Counted from the first letter of the stretch, positions 52,101-63,863 are shown. The stretch is 64,000 nt of DNA from Puccinia triticina (GCF_026914185.1 NC_070571.1:682001-746000); one strand, 5' to 3'. Made by a program: numbers and translations. Notes: generated from the sequence alone by a model not told the origin.

Positions 52101-52233
52101 AAACAAATGGAATGGCCCTTACAGAATCAAGGCTCAAAAACCAGGAGGATCTTACATCTTGGAAGAATTAGATGGCACAGAATTAGCCAGAAGGTTTGCT
52201 GCAGTTCATGTCAAGGAATACCACTCCAGGTGA
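49180..52233 (+). pseudogene. Element C Pol, integrase broken by a deletion
   Basis: RT and RNase H are intact in the frame ending at 51449: FCVKKQDGKLRIVHDLQKLN, LTRLPQGATNS, FVDDGGIKG (near 50062) and LIKLSVDSSVFAAGAVL. The integrase zinc region has GHRGISETYRRIKLRFWWPG. Near 51350 the frame is then lost, and integrase resumes in another frame at 51352 with GAATIFGRVSLDTVHIKAG. Compared with element B, about 25-28 residues including the paired cysteines are missing. The resumed frame has D in DTVH, D in VDEGSEFGQ, E in GMVERGH and ends ARRFAAVHVKEYHSR at 52233. Not expected to give a working integrase. Confidence 0.88.
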
Positions 52234-52411
52234 AAACAATAAACAAGGAATAATCAATGCATTTCTCTTCTCTTTTTCTCTTTCTCATCTTCTTACACAA
52301 TAACATAAAAACAAAATCAAATCAAATCTATAAACAAATCAGAAACAAATCAGAAACAAATCAATATAAATCAGCTGCAAACAATCTCAAATAAAATAAC
52401 TAAATATAGAA
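52234..52411. other. Spacer after element C pol
   Basis: A/T-rich, with repeated AAATCAGAAACAAATCA near 52330-52365. No gene on the plus strand. Confidence 0.5.
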
Positions 52412-53211
52412 TCAAAAGCTCACCTCTTCTTCTTTTATCATTACATCACCCTCTTCCATTTCACTTTCCTCCTTCTCCTTCTCCTTCTCTTTTCCCTTCT
52501 CCTTATCTAAAAATAAAAAAATAAAATCAAAAGACATAAAAATAAAATTAAAGCATAACATTAGTAAAAATCCTCAATAAAGAATAAAAATAGAATATAT
52601 TAGAACTTACCTTCAGCTCTTATCCTCTCCATTTCTGCTTCTACCCTCCAACCATCTTCTTCCTCTTCCACTTGGTCCCTCATCCTTAATAGCTCCAGGG
52701 CATTCCTCTCCTCAGTTTCCTCAACCATGGCCTCTATGATGGAATGAGTATCCATCTAAAAATCAAAATAAAACAGGAATAAAAAATATTAGTATTGTAA
52801 TCAAATCTCTCTCTCTAAAAATTCTCTTCATATACATACAGAATCAAGTCAACATACATGTGCAAAAGCGTCGTGGAACCGGCTATACAACCTAAGGCGT
52901 GCGTTTCGTGCGGCAACCGGGCCGTCCAGGTCCTCGCGAGCAAAGGAAAGGAGTCCTTGTTGGATGTAACGGCGCAAGGCATCGACCTCTTTGGGCTTGA
53001 AGCTATCCCGCATGCCAGCGTTGTACGCGTGGACGTTGTCGACGAACGAGTGCGCTCTTCGAATAGAGAACGGTAGTTCATAAGACGGTCTAATGGCGGC
53101 CTCTTCGTCTAGATGCAATGACGAGACGGAGGTATCTGACGGGTGATTCACAGGAGTACTAAGGTTTTCTTGAGACGACGATGGCGGGGAGGAGGCGTTG
53201 AAGAATAACAT
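52412..53211 (-). CDS. Antisense three-exon gene inside element C, unknown function
   Basis: Exon 1 53211-52858 (ATG 53211), intron 52857-52756 (GTATGT to TTTTTAG), exon 2 52755-52611, intron 52610-52507 (GTAAGT to TTTTTAG), exon 3 52506-52412. All joins keep frame: 197 residues. Exon 1 holds a compact segment (AIRPSYELPFSIRRAHSFVD, EVDALRRYIQQGLLSFARED). Exons 2-3 are acidic and helical (IEAMVEETEERNALELLRMR) and end in a KEK/EE-rich tail. Exon 1 has many CpGs while exons 2-3 have none, like the rest of element C. It is transcribed against the element, between pol and the 3' LTR. Plant elements such as Grande carry antisense genes in the same place. No domain recognised; possibly captured. 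Confidence 0.6.
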
Positions 53212-55186
53212 TACGGATAATGATGGATAACGGAACTTTCCGTTGGCCGATGACCAGGGCCTTATATTTACGTTCTCCTCTTCATTCTATGACGTCACTA
53301 TGGACGCCTTCACATTTCAGAAGCATTTGGCGCGGTTTTTCTTTCATTTCTTTATTATTGACTCTGGTGTTCGACCCAGTTTAATTAATCCTTGGATCAC
53401 TTTTGGATCGCCTACACGTCATTCATTATTCCTAAAATCTTTTTCAGTCGAATGGCCAGCTTCAGGAGTCCATTTGGACAGTTTCTCGGCGGTACCTTTG
53501 GCTTATTTCATTATGTATTCCTTTAATTTCAACTCCCTTGCGGCGGAAACCGCGGAAATCATAATGAAACTTTGAACCATTCCAATAACGATTCGGCCGA
53601 CCTCAAAATTAACATTAATCTTTCCAGTTTTCATCTTCCCGATCTCACCTTTCGTTTGAACTCGGTTTCAGCCGATTCTATCGAGCGGTTTCGGAATTAT
53701 ACGCGCTCAAAGTCACCCTAGTGTTTCCACGGGCTCATTCACAACTTTCATTCAGTGTTCACGGCGACCTATCGGTCGAATTAATTCTAAATATACCGTA
53801 ATCCTTAATTCATCTTCTCTTTCCGTTCTTTCAAACGAATCCGGAATTAGACAATTCCATCGACTGAAAGCTGAGTTATATCCGAAAACAGTTTGCCTTA
53901 TATTGACGCGGTGTTACTACTACGCGCACCCGCGGATCTCGCTTGGATCTTTAACCGGCCCTACACAATCGATACTCAACCCTTAAAAATAATTAGTATA
54001 TACCATTTTAATCTAGAGAATCGTATCTTTCGAATGAACTCGGTTTCAAGAAATTTCATCGAGCCGTTCCGAAGATACAGGTCGACCATTTCCTACTTTT
54101 CTTTTCGTCAGTCTGCATGCGCGCCTCCCGCACGGAGCCCCTGCTCAGACATCAGGACCCCTCTTGCGACAGCACACGCGCATGGACCCAGGTTCCATTC
54201 CTCATCTGGACAAAATTCAAGGCTTTTTTTTCGTAGAAATGTTGAAATAAAAGACCATTATCAATGATTCCTCCTGGGAGGATATGAGGGATTTTTTCCC
54301 CTCCATCATCAGAAAGAAAAGAAGAAATCATTCATTCATTCCTCATTGACAATTATCAATCATCCAATCATCCATCATCATTCCTTACCATCCCATAGCA
54401 ATTACTGGACATCCAACCACCTCAATACTGGAATTTCCTCATCATCTTCACCATGTATTCTAAGAATTATTGAACCATCAATTCAAACAGTCATTCATTC
54501 ACCATTATAATCAATTTCTTCCAACACATGGCAGCTCAGAAACCACTCAATTTGAGCAAGAATATTCTTTGGACAACTTATCAACTTCTCTGGACTTCAA
54601 CTTCTCTTCACAGAACTCTACAATATATATTCAGATACTCAGAAATTCAGTCATTCAACTTCAAATCATTCACAACCTTCAGAAATTACAATTATCAACC
54701 CCATCAATCAATCATCATCAATCATTGCATTCTTCCATTTGCCTCAGTTAGGCAGGAAAATTAGTGTATTCTTCAGAATGGAATCTAGTCTAATATGTGT
54801 CTGTCTCAAGGATATTGCCTTCAGCAGAGTTAGATCTTCTTAAACATTCACCCCTCATTGATAATTGGACCTTCTTTTGGATACTGGACTCTTTGGATTG
54901 GATACTGGACTATGGATACTTTGGATACATAGGACTATTGGACTTTGGATTGGACTTGGATACCTTGGACTCAGATATACTGGACTTGGATTATACTTGG
55001 ATTCTATTGGCTTTGGACACTGGACTTTGGATTTGGACTGCTACTCAGGATTTTGGACTTCACCTTTTGGAGGAAGAACACTGGACTTTGGACTTTGGAC
55101 TCTTGGACTCAACATTCTTCAACTCTTTCTGGATCACCCTTCTCTTTGGTGCATTGCCTGGGGACAGACAATAAGTTGGGGGAGCA
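53212..55186. other. Element C 3' region: CpG-rich block with degenerate repeats, then AT-rich
   Basis: To about 54240 the sequence is CpG-rich, unlike the rest of the element. It has three related segments, at 53649 (TTTCGTTTGAACTCGGTTTC), 53828 (CTTTCAAACGAATCCGG) and 54027 (TTTCGAATGAACTCGGTTTC), each followed by ATCGA. From 54241 CpG is almost absent. 54870-55110 is a run of short repeats of TTGGACTTTGGA type. No supported gene on either strand. It would contain the promoter of the antisense gene. Confidence 0.5.
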
Positions 55187-56161
55187 TGTGGTGCTCCATT
55201 CCAAACCATAAGTAGTATTTTATTGCTTTCCTTTACATATATTCATCATTACATTGCCTATTACCCCATCACCCCTTCACAAAAACCTCATTATTATTGC
55301 ATATTCAGATTCTACGCCAAATTTCACCTATAGTCACTTATACATAGTACCCCCTTATATTCAATGGTTCAATAGTTATAGAGGATATAAGACTTACAGA
55401 AACCCTACAGTCTTCATTAGTTACAATAATCATTTCATTAGTAACCTACTTGAATCATTACAGTACATTCCTTTTACATAGTTATTCTCACATACTAAAT
55501 CCTTTACATACATTGCTCATCATGTACTATGCCTATTGTACACATTACATCATTGGATCTGTGCCTACCCTTTTCAGTAGTGCTCATCATTACAAGTTGT
55601 TACTATGTTCTCATCATTCTTCCCCATTAGTACATTCTTTTATTCCCATAACCAACATTCCCCTTTCAGCATTGCTCATCATTACATACTGTTACTATGT
55701 TCTCATCACTCTTCCCCATTTGTACATTCCTTTATTCCCATAGTCAGAATGCCTCCACTGTCTGTGCTCATCCTTTCTTCATATAAGAACTGTCCTTCCC
55801 CCCTCACTTGTACCCTATGCAGAGAACTATATGCAGAATTTATAGAGAATTTCAGATACAGAAATTATAGTGCCCATTCTCATCAACCCATTGCCATTGA
55901 ATCATTACCAATTGCTTTCCCCTTCAACCATTGCTCCAACCCTCTCACCCTCAGTAGTCAGTAGTCAGCTCATAGTACTAGCTCCTAAGATCAAGTAGAA
56001 ATCAGCCACACCTTTTCTTTCTTTTTCTTAGTGTTACTCTCATCCCCTCAGCATTAGTCAGGAAGGCAGCCTCATCAGCACCCTTGCATAGCTTACATTA
56101 GTACTAGTGTTGCTATCCATTTCCCTTCCAAGCTCTATTCTCCCCTTTGAGTAGTTCCACA
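55187..56161 (+). repeat. 3' LTR of element C
   Basis: 975 bp. Two differences from the 5' LTR noticed (TATTCAGC/TAGTCAGC and CCCCCTTG/CCCCTTTG). Followed by CCGC. Confidence 0.92.
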
Positions 56162-56313
56162 CCGCCATCTTGTTTGTATCACGAGGAGTCCTCGCCGTGC
56201 CCACGGAAAGCCCAAGGCTTTGGATTCGTCGAGGTGATCCCGTGGATACCCCCCCGGATCAAACTGGTGGTGAGCACGTGGGCGTGTGGACCAGGAGCCG
56301 CTGGTCCGCCCGC
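56162..56313. other. Unique spacer between two LTRs of the C family
   Basis: 152 bp of CpG-containing sequence unlike the LTRs. It ends in CCGC, the duplication of the inverted solo LTR. It and 57276 onward probably belong to the locus into which element C inserted. Confidence 0.5.
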
Positions 56314-57275
56314 TGTGGAACTACTCAAGGGGGAGAATAGAGCTTGGAAGGGAAATGTATAGCAACACTAGTACTAATGTAAGCTATGCAAGGGTGCTGA
56401 TGAGGCTGCCTTCCTGACTAATGCTGAGGGGATGAGAGTAACACTAAGAAAAGGAAGAAAAGGTGTGGCTGATTTCTACTTGATCTTAGGAGCTAGTACT
56501 ATGAGCTGACTACTGACTACTGAGGGTAAGAGAGTTGGAGGAGTGATGAGAGTGGGGAATGCAATGGCAAGGTTTAATGGCAAGGGGTTGATGAGAATGG
56601 GCACTTGTAATTTCTGTATCTAAAATTATCTATAAATTCTCCATGAGGTACAAGTGAGGGGGGGAAGACAGTTCTTATAGTAAGGAGGGATGAGCACAGA
56701 CAGTGGAGGCATTCTGGCTATGGGAATAAAGGAATGTACAAATGGGGAAGAGTGATGTGAAAATAGTAACAGTATGTAATGATGAGCAATGCTGAAAGGG
56801 GAATGCTGGTTATGGGAATAAAAGAATGTACTAATGGGGAAGAGTGATGAAAACATAGTAACAACTTGTGATGATGAGCACTACTGAAAGAGGTAAGCAC
56901 AGATCCAATGATGTAATGTGTAAAATAGGTATAGTACATAATGAGAAATGTATGTAAAGGGTTTAGTATGTGAGAATAAATATGTAAAAGGAATTTACTG
57001 TAATGATTCAAGTAGGTTACTAATGAAATGAGTATTGTAACTAATGAAGAATGTAGGTTGTCTGTAAGTCTTATATCCTTTATAACTACTGAACCATTGA
57101 AGATAAGGGGGTACTATGTATGAGTGACTATAGGTAAAATTTGGCGTAGAATCTGAATATGCAATAATAATGAAGTATTTGTGAAGGGTTATGGGGGGAA
57201 ATGGGAAATGTAATGATGAATGTATGTAAAGAAAAGCAATAAAATACTACTTATGGTTTGGAATGGAGCACCACA
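56314..57275 (-). repeat. Solo LTR of the C family, inverted
   Basis: 962 bp. The reverse complement starts TGTGGTGCTCCATTCC and ends AGTAGTTCCACA. Flanked by CCGC on both sides (56310-56313 and 57276-57279), so it is a separate insertion followed by LTR-LTR recombination. More diverged from the other two LTRs than they are from each other, hence older. Confidence 0.9.
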
Positions 57276-57586
57276 CCGCTGCACGGGCTCATCGTGGAAT
57301 CCTCGTGGATTCCGAGTGATGTCCCCGTGGAGGTACTCCCCGGGTGTAAGTTCGGATTTTCAGACCCCCCAAACGCAAGCTTTTTTGTTTCAGCACAAAA
57401 ACGCAGTGACTACACTACAAAGGGAGCCGGCCGTTTATACCCAGCTCCATTAAAAATTGCTCGATAAAACTATACCCAGCTCCATTAAAAATTGCTCAAT
57501 AAAACCGTCAAGAATGCAACATCAGCATTGCACTTTCTTCCTGCTGTCCCTCTTGGCTTTTGACCAAGTCTCGTGTAGCAAGCATC
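57276..57586. other. Flank with a 35-bp tandem duplication
   Basis: TATACCCAGCTCCATTAAAA is repeated at about 57437 and 57472, each followed by ATTGCTC(G/A)ATAAAAC. No gene recognised. The last five bases, GCATC, are the TSD of element D4. Confidence 0.6.
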
Positions 57587-58524
57587 TGTAATAATTGGAT
57601 AATGCGAAGGGAGACACCTTATGACGAGAAAATAGAATCCGGAAACTCTGAGTGACAAGCTCAACGACGACGACAACGGCAGCACAAACACACCTTATGA
57701 CGAGAAAATAGAATCCGGAAACTCTGAGTGACAAGCTCAACGACGACGACAACGACAGCACAAACACACCTGCGATAGCGCAGTGTTTTTGTGTTTGATA
57801 ATTTTGATTTTGAGTTGATTTGGAAGGACGCGCACAAGACAATGATTAGTCTTTTCTTCACGTTTCAATAGATATAAGCGCGTTAATTTCATTTGATAGA
57901 GATGAATAAAAAAATAGATATTATGATGTAAAGAAATATAATCGAACCTTATGACGAGAAAATAGAATCCGGAAACTCTGAGTGACAAGCTCAACGACGA
58001 CGACAACGACAGCACAAACACACCTGATAGAAGAAGATAAAAATAGGAAGAACATGATAAGTTGAATAAACAATGACAGTTTTATGATCAGATAACAAAA
58101 AGAATTTTATGATTTCATACCTGCGATAGCGCAGTGTTTTTGTGTTTGATAATTTTGATTTTGAGTTGATTTGGAAGGACGCGCACAAGACAATGATCTA
58201 TGTAGAAAAATACGGATAAGAAGGAAAGAAGGAAAAAAATACGGAAAAGGGAAAATGATATGGTTCAGTTTGTAGATCGATTGATTTGCTCGCTTTTTGT
58301 TGATGAGGATTGAAAGAGTTACTTACTAGTCTTTTCTTCACGTTTCAATAGATATAAGCGCGTGAAGAAAAGACTAGTACGGGGTTCGGGCGGTTGTTTT
58401 GTTTGGATGGGGATTTTTGGTTAGGTTAGGGTTATCTTCAGTATAATCGGGTTGAAGTGAGAATTGGATTTTCAGCTGCGTATTCATAATCAAGACGCGG
58501 GTGACGATATTCAATATTCTAACA
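57587..58524 (-). repeat. 3' LTR of D4, internally repetitive
   Basis: Contains three copies of a ~77-bp unit (57616-57692, 57692-57768 and 57946-58022; core CTTATGACGAGAAAATAGAA). It also has two copies of a ~78-bp unit (57769-57846 and 58120-58197; core GCGATAGCGCAGTGTTTTTG) and a perfect 19-bp inverted repeat, TACTAGTCTTTTCTTCACG, at 58324-58342 and 58361-58379 with an 18-nt loop. Confidence 0.9.
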
Positions 58525-61500
58525 GTCCCCCTCAATTCGAACGCAATCCAATAATCCAATCATACTGCGGAATTTGATGAATGGTGATTTGCCGAGGTTT
58601 TTCGTCAGGATGTCGGCTATCATGCTTGAGGCGTAGACGTTCTTCATTTTGAAAGTGCCCGCTTGCACGTGTTCTCTGATCCAATGATGTTCAATAGCAA
58701 CGTGTTTGACGCGTCCGTGGTGGACCGGATTTTGCGCAAGGTGTATTGCACTCAGATTATCACAGATCATTTCAAGCGGAATTTGGATAGGGATATTTAG
58801 TTCTTTCATGAGTTTTGATATCCATAGGGCTTCTTGACCAGCTTCTGTTATGGCGCGGTATTCCGCTTTGGTAGATGAGAGTGCAACGGTAGGCTGCAAA
58901 CGGCTTCGCCAGCTTATGGCTCCGTCCATGAATTTGAATACGTAACCCGTGGTCGATCTTAGAGTGGACTTGTCACCGGCCCAATCAGCGTCGCTGGCAA
59001 TTTCCGGAAAAGTCCAACTTGGATTGGCAGATAGGTCTTTCCCGCGATTTGATTTGTAGTTGATCTTCAGATTAATTGATGATTTCAGATATCGTAGGAC
59101 ATGAAGAAAAGCATCCCAGTGTTTTTGATTAGGCCTCTCCAAGAATCTCGAAAGAACTCCGACGGCGAAACTAATATCAGGCCGAGTACAGATTGCTATG
59201 TACATTAGGGAGCCCACGGCTTTACGATAACGTTGATTTTGCTTGGTGAACGCCAGTGAATCCTCAAGAGATGACTTGACTAGCTTCGTGTTGTATCCAA
59301 AGGGTGTACTAGCTGGTCTGCAGTTGGCCATGTCAAATTTGTCTAGTACATTTTGTATCATACCCGCTTGATGAAGTGAGTAGTTACCGAGGAGGTCGCG
59401 TTCGATTTCGATTCCGACGGCAAATTTGGCGATTCCAAGGTCTTCCATTGCCCAACGTTGTTTAATTTCATTTTTGACTGAGGTGATTTCGTCCCCAGTA
59501 ATGATCATATCATCAACATGTAGGTATAGTATGCTTTCTTTCTTGTTTCGCATACGGTAGAATACACATGAGTCGGCTTCAGTCTTCTTGAATCCAATTT
59601 CCTTCAGATATTTTTCCACTTCGAGGTGCCACAGTCTGGCTGATTGCTTCAATCCGTAAATCGATTTATGTAAGCGCCAGACCTTCTCTTTCCCTCCTTG
59701 CTCAAAACCTTCGGGTTGTTCAAGGTAGATCTCCTCATCCAAATTGCTGTTGAGGAATGCGGCGACAGCGTCCATTTGTTCAATCGGCCAGTTTTTTCTT
59801 GCGGCGAGTGCGACAACTAATCTGAGTGAAGAGGGCTTTCCGGTGGGCGAAAAGGTTTGATCATAGTCTACGCCCTCTTCCTGAGTATAACCCTTTGCCA
59901 CAAATCAAGCTTTGTATTTCGAAATACTTCCATCAGGAGAAAGTTTGACTTTGAATACCCATCTTCCTTTGATTACTTTTTGATTTGGCGGTCGCGGGGT
60001 TAAGCTGTATACTCGTTTTGATTTCATTCCTTCTATCTCCTTGTTACATGCTTCAAACCATCGGTCTTTGAATTTTGAGTGTTGGATTTCTTTGAATTGC
60101 TTTGGTTCAAATTTGGGGTTTTCGGTATTGGCAAGTTGGGCGAGTTGATCTGGGGTCCTTTCCGACGCTAGGTAAGCGCGTCGTGGCAATTGGCTAATCC
60201 GCGTAGATCTCCGAACGTATTGAGGGTGATCCGGATGAGTGATTGGTGGCTTTGGGGGAATAACTTTGATACAAGGGATGTCTTGGCTGGAATTTTCGGA
60301 GTCTTTGATTTGTTGGAAAACTGTATCGTCCTCTGAGTCATCCGAATTCAACATGTTTTGGACTTCATCTTCCTGTTGGATTGCCACGGGATGATCTTTG
60401 TCTTCCTTCTCAATGAGAAATTGATCCGGATCTTCATCGCCTCTTTCGGGGAATGTATTCTCATCAAAGGTAACGTCATGGGTGTTGATTACTCAATGAT
60501 TTTCGTAATTGAATATCAAGTAATTTTGGTTGAATTCGTCAAACCCCACAAGAAACCCCTTTCGGGATGTTGGGCTGAATTTATTTTCCCTTGTTTCTTT
60601 TCGATTATGGATGTAGGCCAAACAACCGAATGTGCAGATATACTTGAGGTTTGGTTTGTGGTTGTACCAGATCTTGTATGCGCATTCAGGAAAACCATTT
60701 CTTGAGCGATTGAATACCCTATTCTGAATGTATACCGCGGCGTCGCATGCCAGACTCCAGTATCTGGTTGGGACCCCGCTTTGAAGCATCATAGATCGAG
60801 CTTTGGTTGAGATGGTTCTCATGAATCGTTCTACCAGGCCGTTTTGTTCTGGTGTGTATGGAGCGGTTGTGTTCTTGACGATTCCATTTGATTCACAAAA
60901 AGGTATAAGAAGAGAATTAATGAACTCGCTCCCTCCGTCCGTGGTAATCATTTTCACTTTTCTCTCACAATGTCGTTCCGCTCAAAGGATAAAAGAATTG
61001 ATTGCCTCAAAGACTTCTTCTTTGGTTTTAGATTTCAGGAAATATATGAAAACCATTCAAGAACATTCATCAACTATTAACATAAAATAAGAGTGATTGA
61101 AAATGCAAGGCGCTCGGATTATCCCGCTTAAATCAATGTGTATGTTATCTAGAAGATTTTGTGATAGTGGTTTGGTGCCGGAGAAAGGTAATCTTGTTGA
61201 TTTGCTTAATTTACAAGTTTCACACGGCTCATCCTTTGTCTTAGCATTTTCGAGCGTCTTCTTTAGATACACAGGATTTAGGTGACCTAACCGGTTATGA
61301 TCTGTATTCGTCGCTACATTGTCAGTATCAATATCACTTTGATTTTGAGGTGAAAACTTGCGTACCGGTTCAATTGTTACGATCATGAGATTGTTGACGT
61401 ATTGTCCTCGCAAGAAGGTTTCATCATTGAATGCAATAATGAATTTTTGATTATCGCTAGGGTCAGAGACTTCGATGGCGCCTTTTTGCTTTAAAGCCCC

Positions 61501-62907
61501 AGCAGCTATCAAATTGTTTCGGATTGAAGGAATGTAGAGCAAATTGCGGAGAGTGAACTTCTCAATTGTAACGCCTTTGATTACAACGTCGCCAGTAGCC
61601 TCGACTTTAAGTTCTTCAGATCCCGCCGTCATGATTGAATCCCGAGTTTCAGCGTTATTTTTGATGTTGTGAAAGAAGGCGTAGTCGTTGAACATGTGAT
61701 TGGATGCTCCCGAATCCCATATCGCCTCAAACTTAGGATGAACTAGATTTGCTTCACTTCCATATGCGGCAAACACATACTCTTTCTTTTTGGGTCCGTT
61801 GTGAGTTGACGTGTGATTTGCGATTTCCGTTGAACCCATTGATGTTGTATTTTCGGTTTCCGGGGTGTGAGCAACGTTAGCACGAGATTTGGGTGGTGGA
61901 AGTCCACGAGACTCAAACCATTCTTTCTCCGCTTTAGAATTCTCAGGCTTCTTGAAGCATTTTGAGGCTGGATGTGGACCAACGCAATTAGTGGGGGTGC
62001 ATTTTGGTCGGTTCGGGTCTTGCTGTTCTCGTTTGTAGGTGTTTCCAGCTATTTTGAGCTTGTTGAAGTTGTTACTAAGTTTTCCTCCCGAAGTGTATTC
62101 AAATTTGCTGTTCTCGTCTTCGTATTGCTTTAGTGCGGCGATAACTCCGCGATTGGTGATTGGTTTGACTGTTTGAAGGATATTTCTGACTTCGGGCATG
62201 TGAGTTTCATGCAATGAGTGAAGTAATCGTCTCCCGAGGTAGGAATCGTCGTGTTGTCCGCCTCGGTTTAGGAACTCGTTCTTTAGAGCTATGAAGTTGT
62301 CAATGTGAGTTGATATGGAGGTTTTATAGTCTTGTTTGTAGCTCTCAATTTTTGCTTGAATCAAATAGAGATTGGCTTTGTTATCAGCTTGATGAAAATC
62401 CTTGACTAGCGTCCATAGGTGTGCCGGTGTAGGAGCCATTTCAGGGATCATTTTTCCAGGTGTAGGTTGTGCTTCGGGGTCTTCTTCTAATTCTTCTGGG
62501 GTTGGATCGATCATTTCTTGAACCATTGGGATGTGGACGTCGAGAAGAGATGATCTGAATCGGTTCGCATTACTTTCGTCCATTCTTGAAAATAGAAATT
62601 CGAGTAGGCATTTACGGTTGATCTCGTTGATTTCTGGTCCTACAGTGTAGTCTTCAAAATATTTGTCTTTCAAGTATGCGTCGAAAAAGATGATGTTTAG
62701 TGCTCCAACAATTTGCTTCGACCATGAATTGTAGTTGTTATCGTTCAAGTCTTTGATGCCTTTGATTTTATTAAGGGTTGATGACATCACGAAAGCGTGG
62801 GCCTGATTGGTCCCAAGGACGAGTCCTCCTCTGTTTGTCGCATTCTTTGCAGCTTGTTTTTGAAGGTTTTCCATTCGCACTTGTTCGGCTTTTGATCTGT
62901 CGGCCAT
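58519..62907 (-). pseudogene. D4 Gag-Pol, one frame with four TGA codons
   Basis: ATG 62907 (MADRSKAEQVRMENL). Gag (NYNSWSKQIVGALN), a cysteine/histidine segment (CVGPHPASKC), protease WDSGASNHMF and the integrase zinc region (HNRLGHLNP, CETCKLSK) run to TGA 61057-61059. The same frame continues to TGA 60982-60984. Then integrase TTDGGSEF and NGLVERFMRTI continue to TGA 60493-60495 (YENH-VINTHDVTFDEN), and a linker to TGA 59905-59907 (SKYKA-FVAKGYTQEEG). RT (YLHVDDMIITGD) and RNase H (LSSTKAEYRAITEAGQEALW) end at 58519. No frameshift is needed. The sites at 60493 and 59905 and probably the others fit CGA (Arg) to TGA. Confidence 0.9.
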
Positions 62908-62925
62908 TGTGGACTCTCGCTACCA

Positions 62926-63863
62926 TGTAATAATTGGATAATGCGAAGGGAGACACCTTATGACGAGAAAATAGAATCCGGAAACTCTGAGTGACAAGCT
63001 CAACGACGACGACAACGACAGCACAAACACACCTGATGACGAGAAAATAGAATCCGGAAACTCTGAGTGACAAGCTCAACGACGACGACAACGACAGCAC
63101 AAACACACCTGCGATAGCGCAGTGTTTTTGTGTTTGATAATTTTGATTTTGAGTTGATTTGGAAGGACGCGCACAAGACAATGATTAGTCTTTTCTTCAC
63201 GTTTCAATAGATATAAGCGCGTTAATTTCATTTGATAGAGATGAATAAAAAAATAGATATTATGATGTAAAGAAATATAATCGAACCTTATGACGAGAAA
63301 ATAGAATCCGGAAACTCTGAGTGACAAGCTCAACGACGACGACAACGACAGCACAAACACACCTGATAGAAGAAGATAAAAATAGGAAGAACATGATAAG
63401 TTGAATAAACAATGACAGTTTTATGATCAGATAACAAAAAGAATTTTATGATTTCATACCTGCGATAGCGCAGTGTTTTCGTGTTTGATAATTTTGATTT
63501 TGAGTTGATTTGGAAGGACGCGCACAAGACAATGATCTATGTAGAAAAATACGGATAAGAAGGAAAGAAGGAAAAAAATACGGAAAAGGGAAAATGATAT
63601 GGTTCAGTTTGTAGATCGATTGATTTGCTCGCTTTTTGTTGATGAGGATTGAAAGAGTTACTTACTAGTCTTTTCTTCACGTTTCAATAGATATAAGCGC
63701 GTGAAGAAAAGACTAGTACGGGGTTCGGGCGGTTGTTTTGTTTGGATGGGGATTTTCGGTTAGGTTAGGGTTATCTTCAGTATAATCGGGTTGAAGTGAG
63801 AATTGGATTTTCAGCTGCGTATTCATAATCAAGACGCGGGTGACGATATTCAATATTCTAACA
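62926..63863 (-). repeat. 5' LTR of D4
   Basis: 938 bp, same internal repeats and 19-bp palindrome (63663-63681 and 63700-63718) as the 3' LTR. Confidence 0.9.

Larger units (their letters stand above)
39707..56161 (+). mobile_element. Element C: large Ty3/Gypsy retrotransposon containing D3
   Basis: 975-bp LTRs at 39707-40681 and 55187-56161 start TGTGGTGCTCC and end AGTTCCACA. TSD CCGC at 39703-39706 and 56162-56165. About two differences between LTRs were noticed. Polypurine tract AAGTTGGGGGAGCA precedes the 3' LTR. A PBS candidate TGGTGTCCCAACAGTGG starts at 40684; I could not assign a tRNA. D3 is inserted at 40831-46685. Gag-pro and pol are followed by 3 kb of non-pol sequence holding an antisense gene. 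Coding parts are strikingly poor in CpG. The integrase is broken by a deletion near 51350. Confidence 0.9.
57587..63863 (-). mobile_element. Element D4: Ty1/Copia retrotransposon with nonsense codons
   Basis: 938-bp LTRs at 62926-63863 (5' in element sense) and 57587-58524 (3'). TSD GCATC at 57582-57586 and 63864-63868. In element sense the 5' LTR is followed by TGGTAGCGAGAGTCC, whose first eight bases are complementary to the 3' end (CGCTACCA) of initiator tRNA-Met. Polypurine tract TTGAGGGGGAC precedes the 3' LTR. I noticed about four LTR differences, two of them C/T at CpG. Structure is complete, but four in-frame TGA codons break gag-pol. Confidence 0.93.

Noticed and set aside
57485..58188. 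Minus-strand frames with VVVVELVTQSF repeats in D4 LTRs
   Set aside because: They are translations of the ~77-bp LTR repeat units, not genes.
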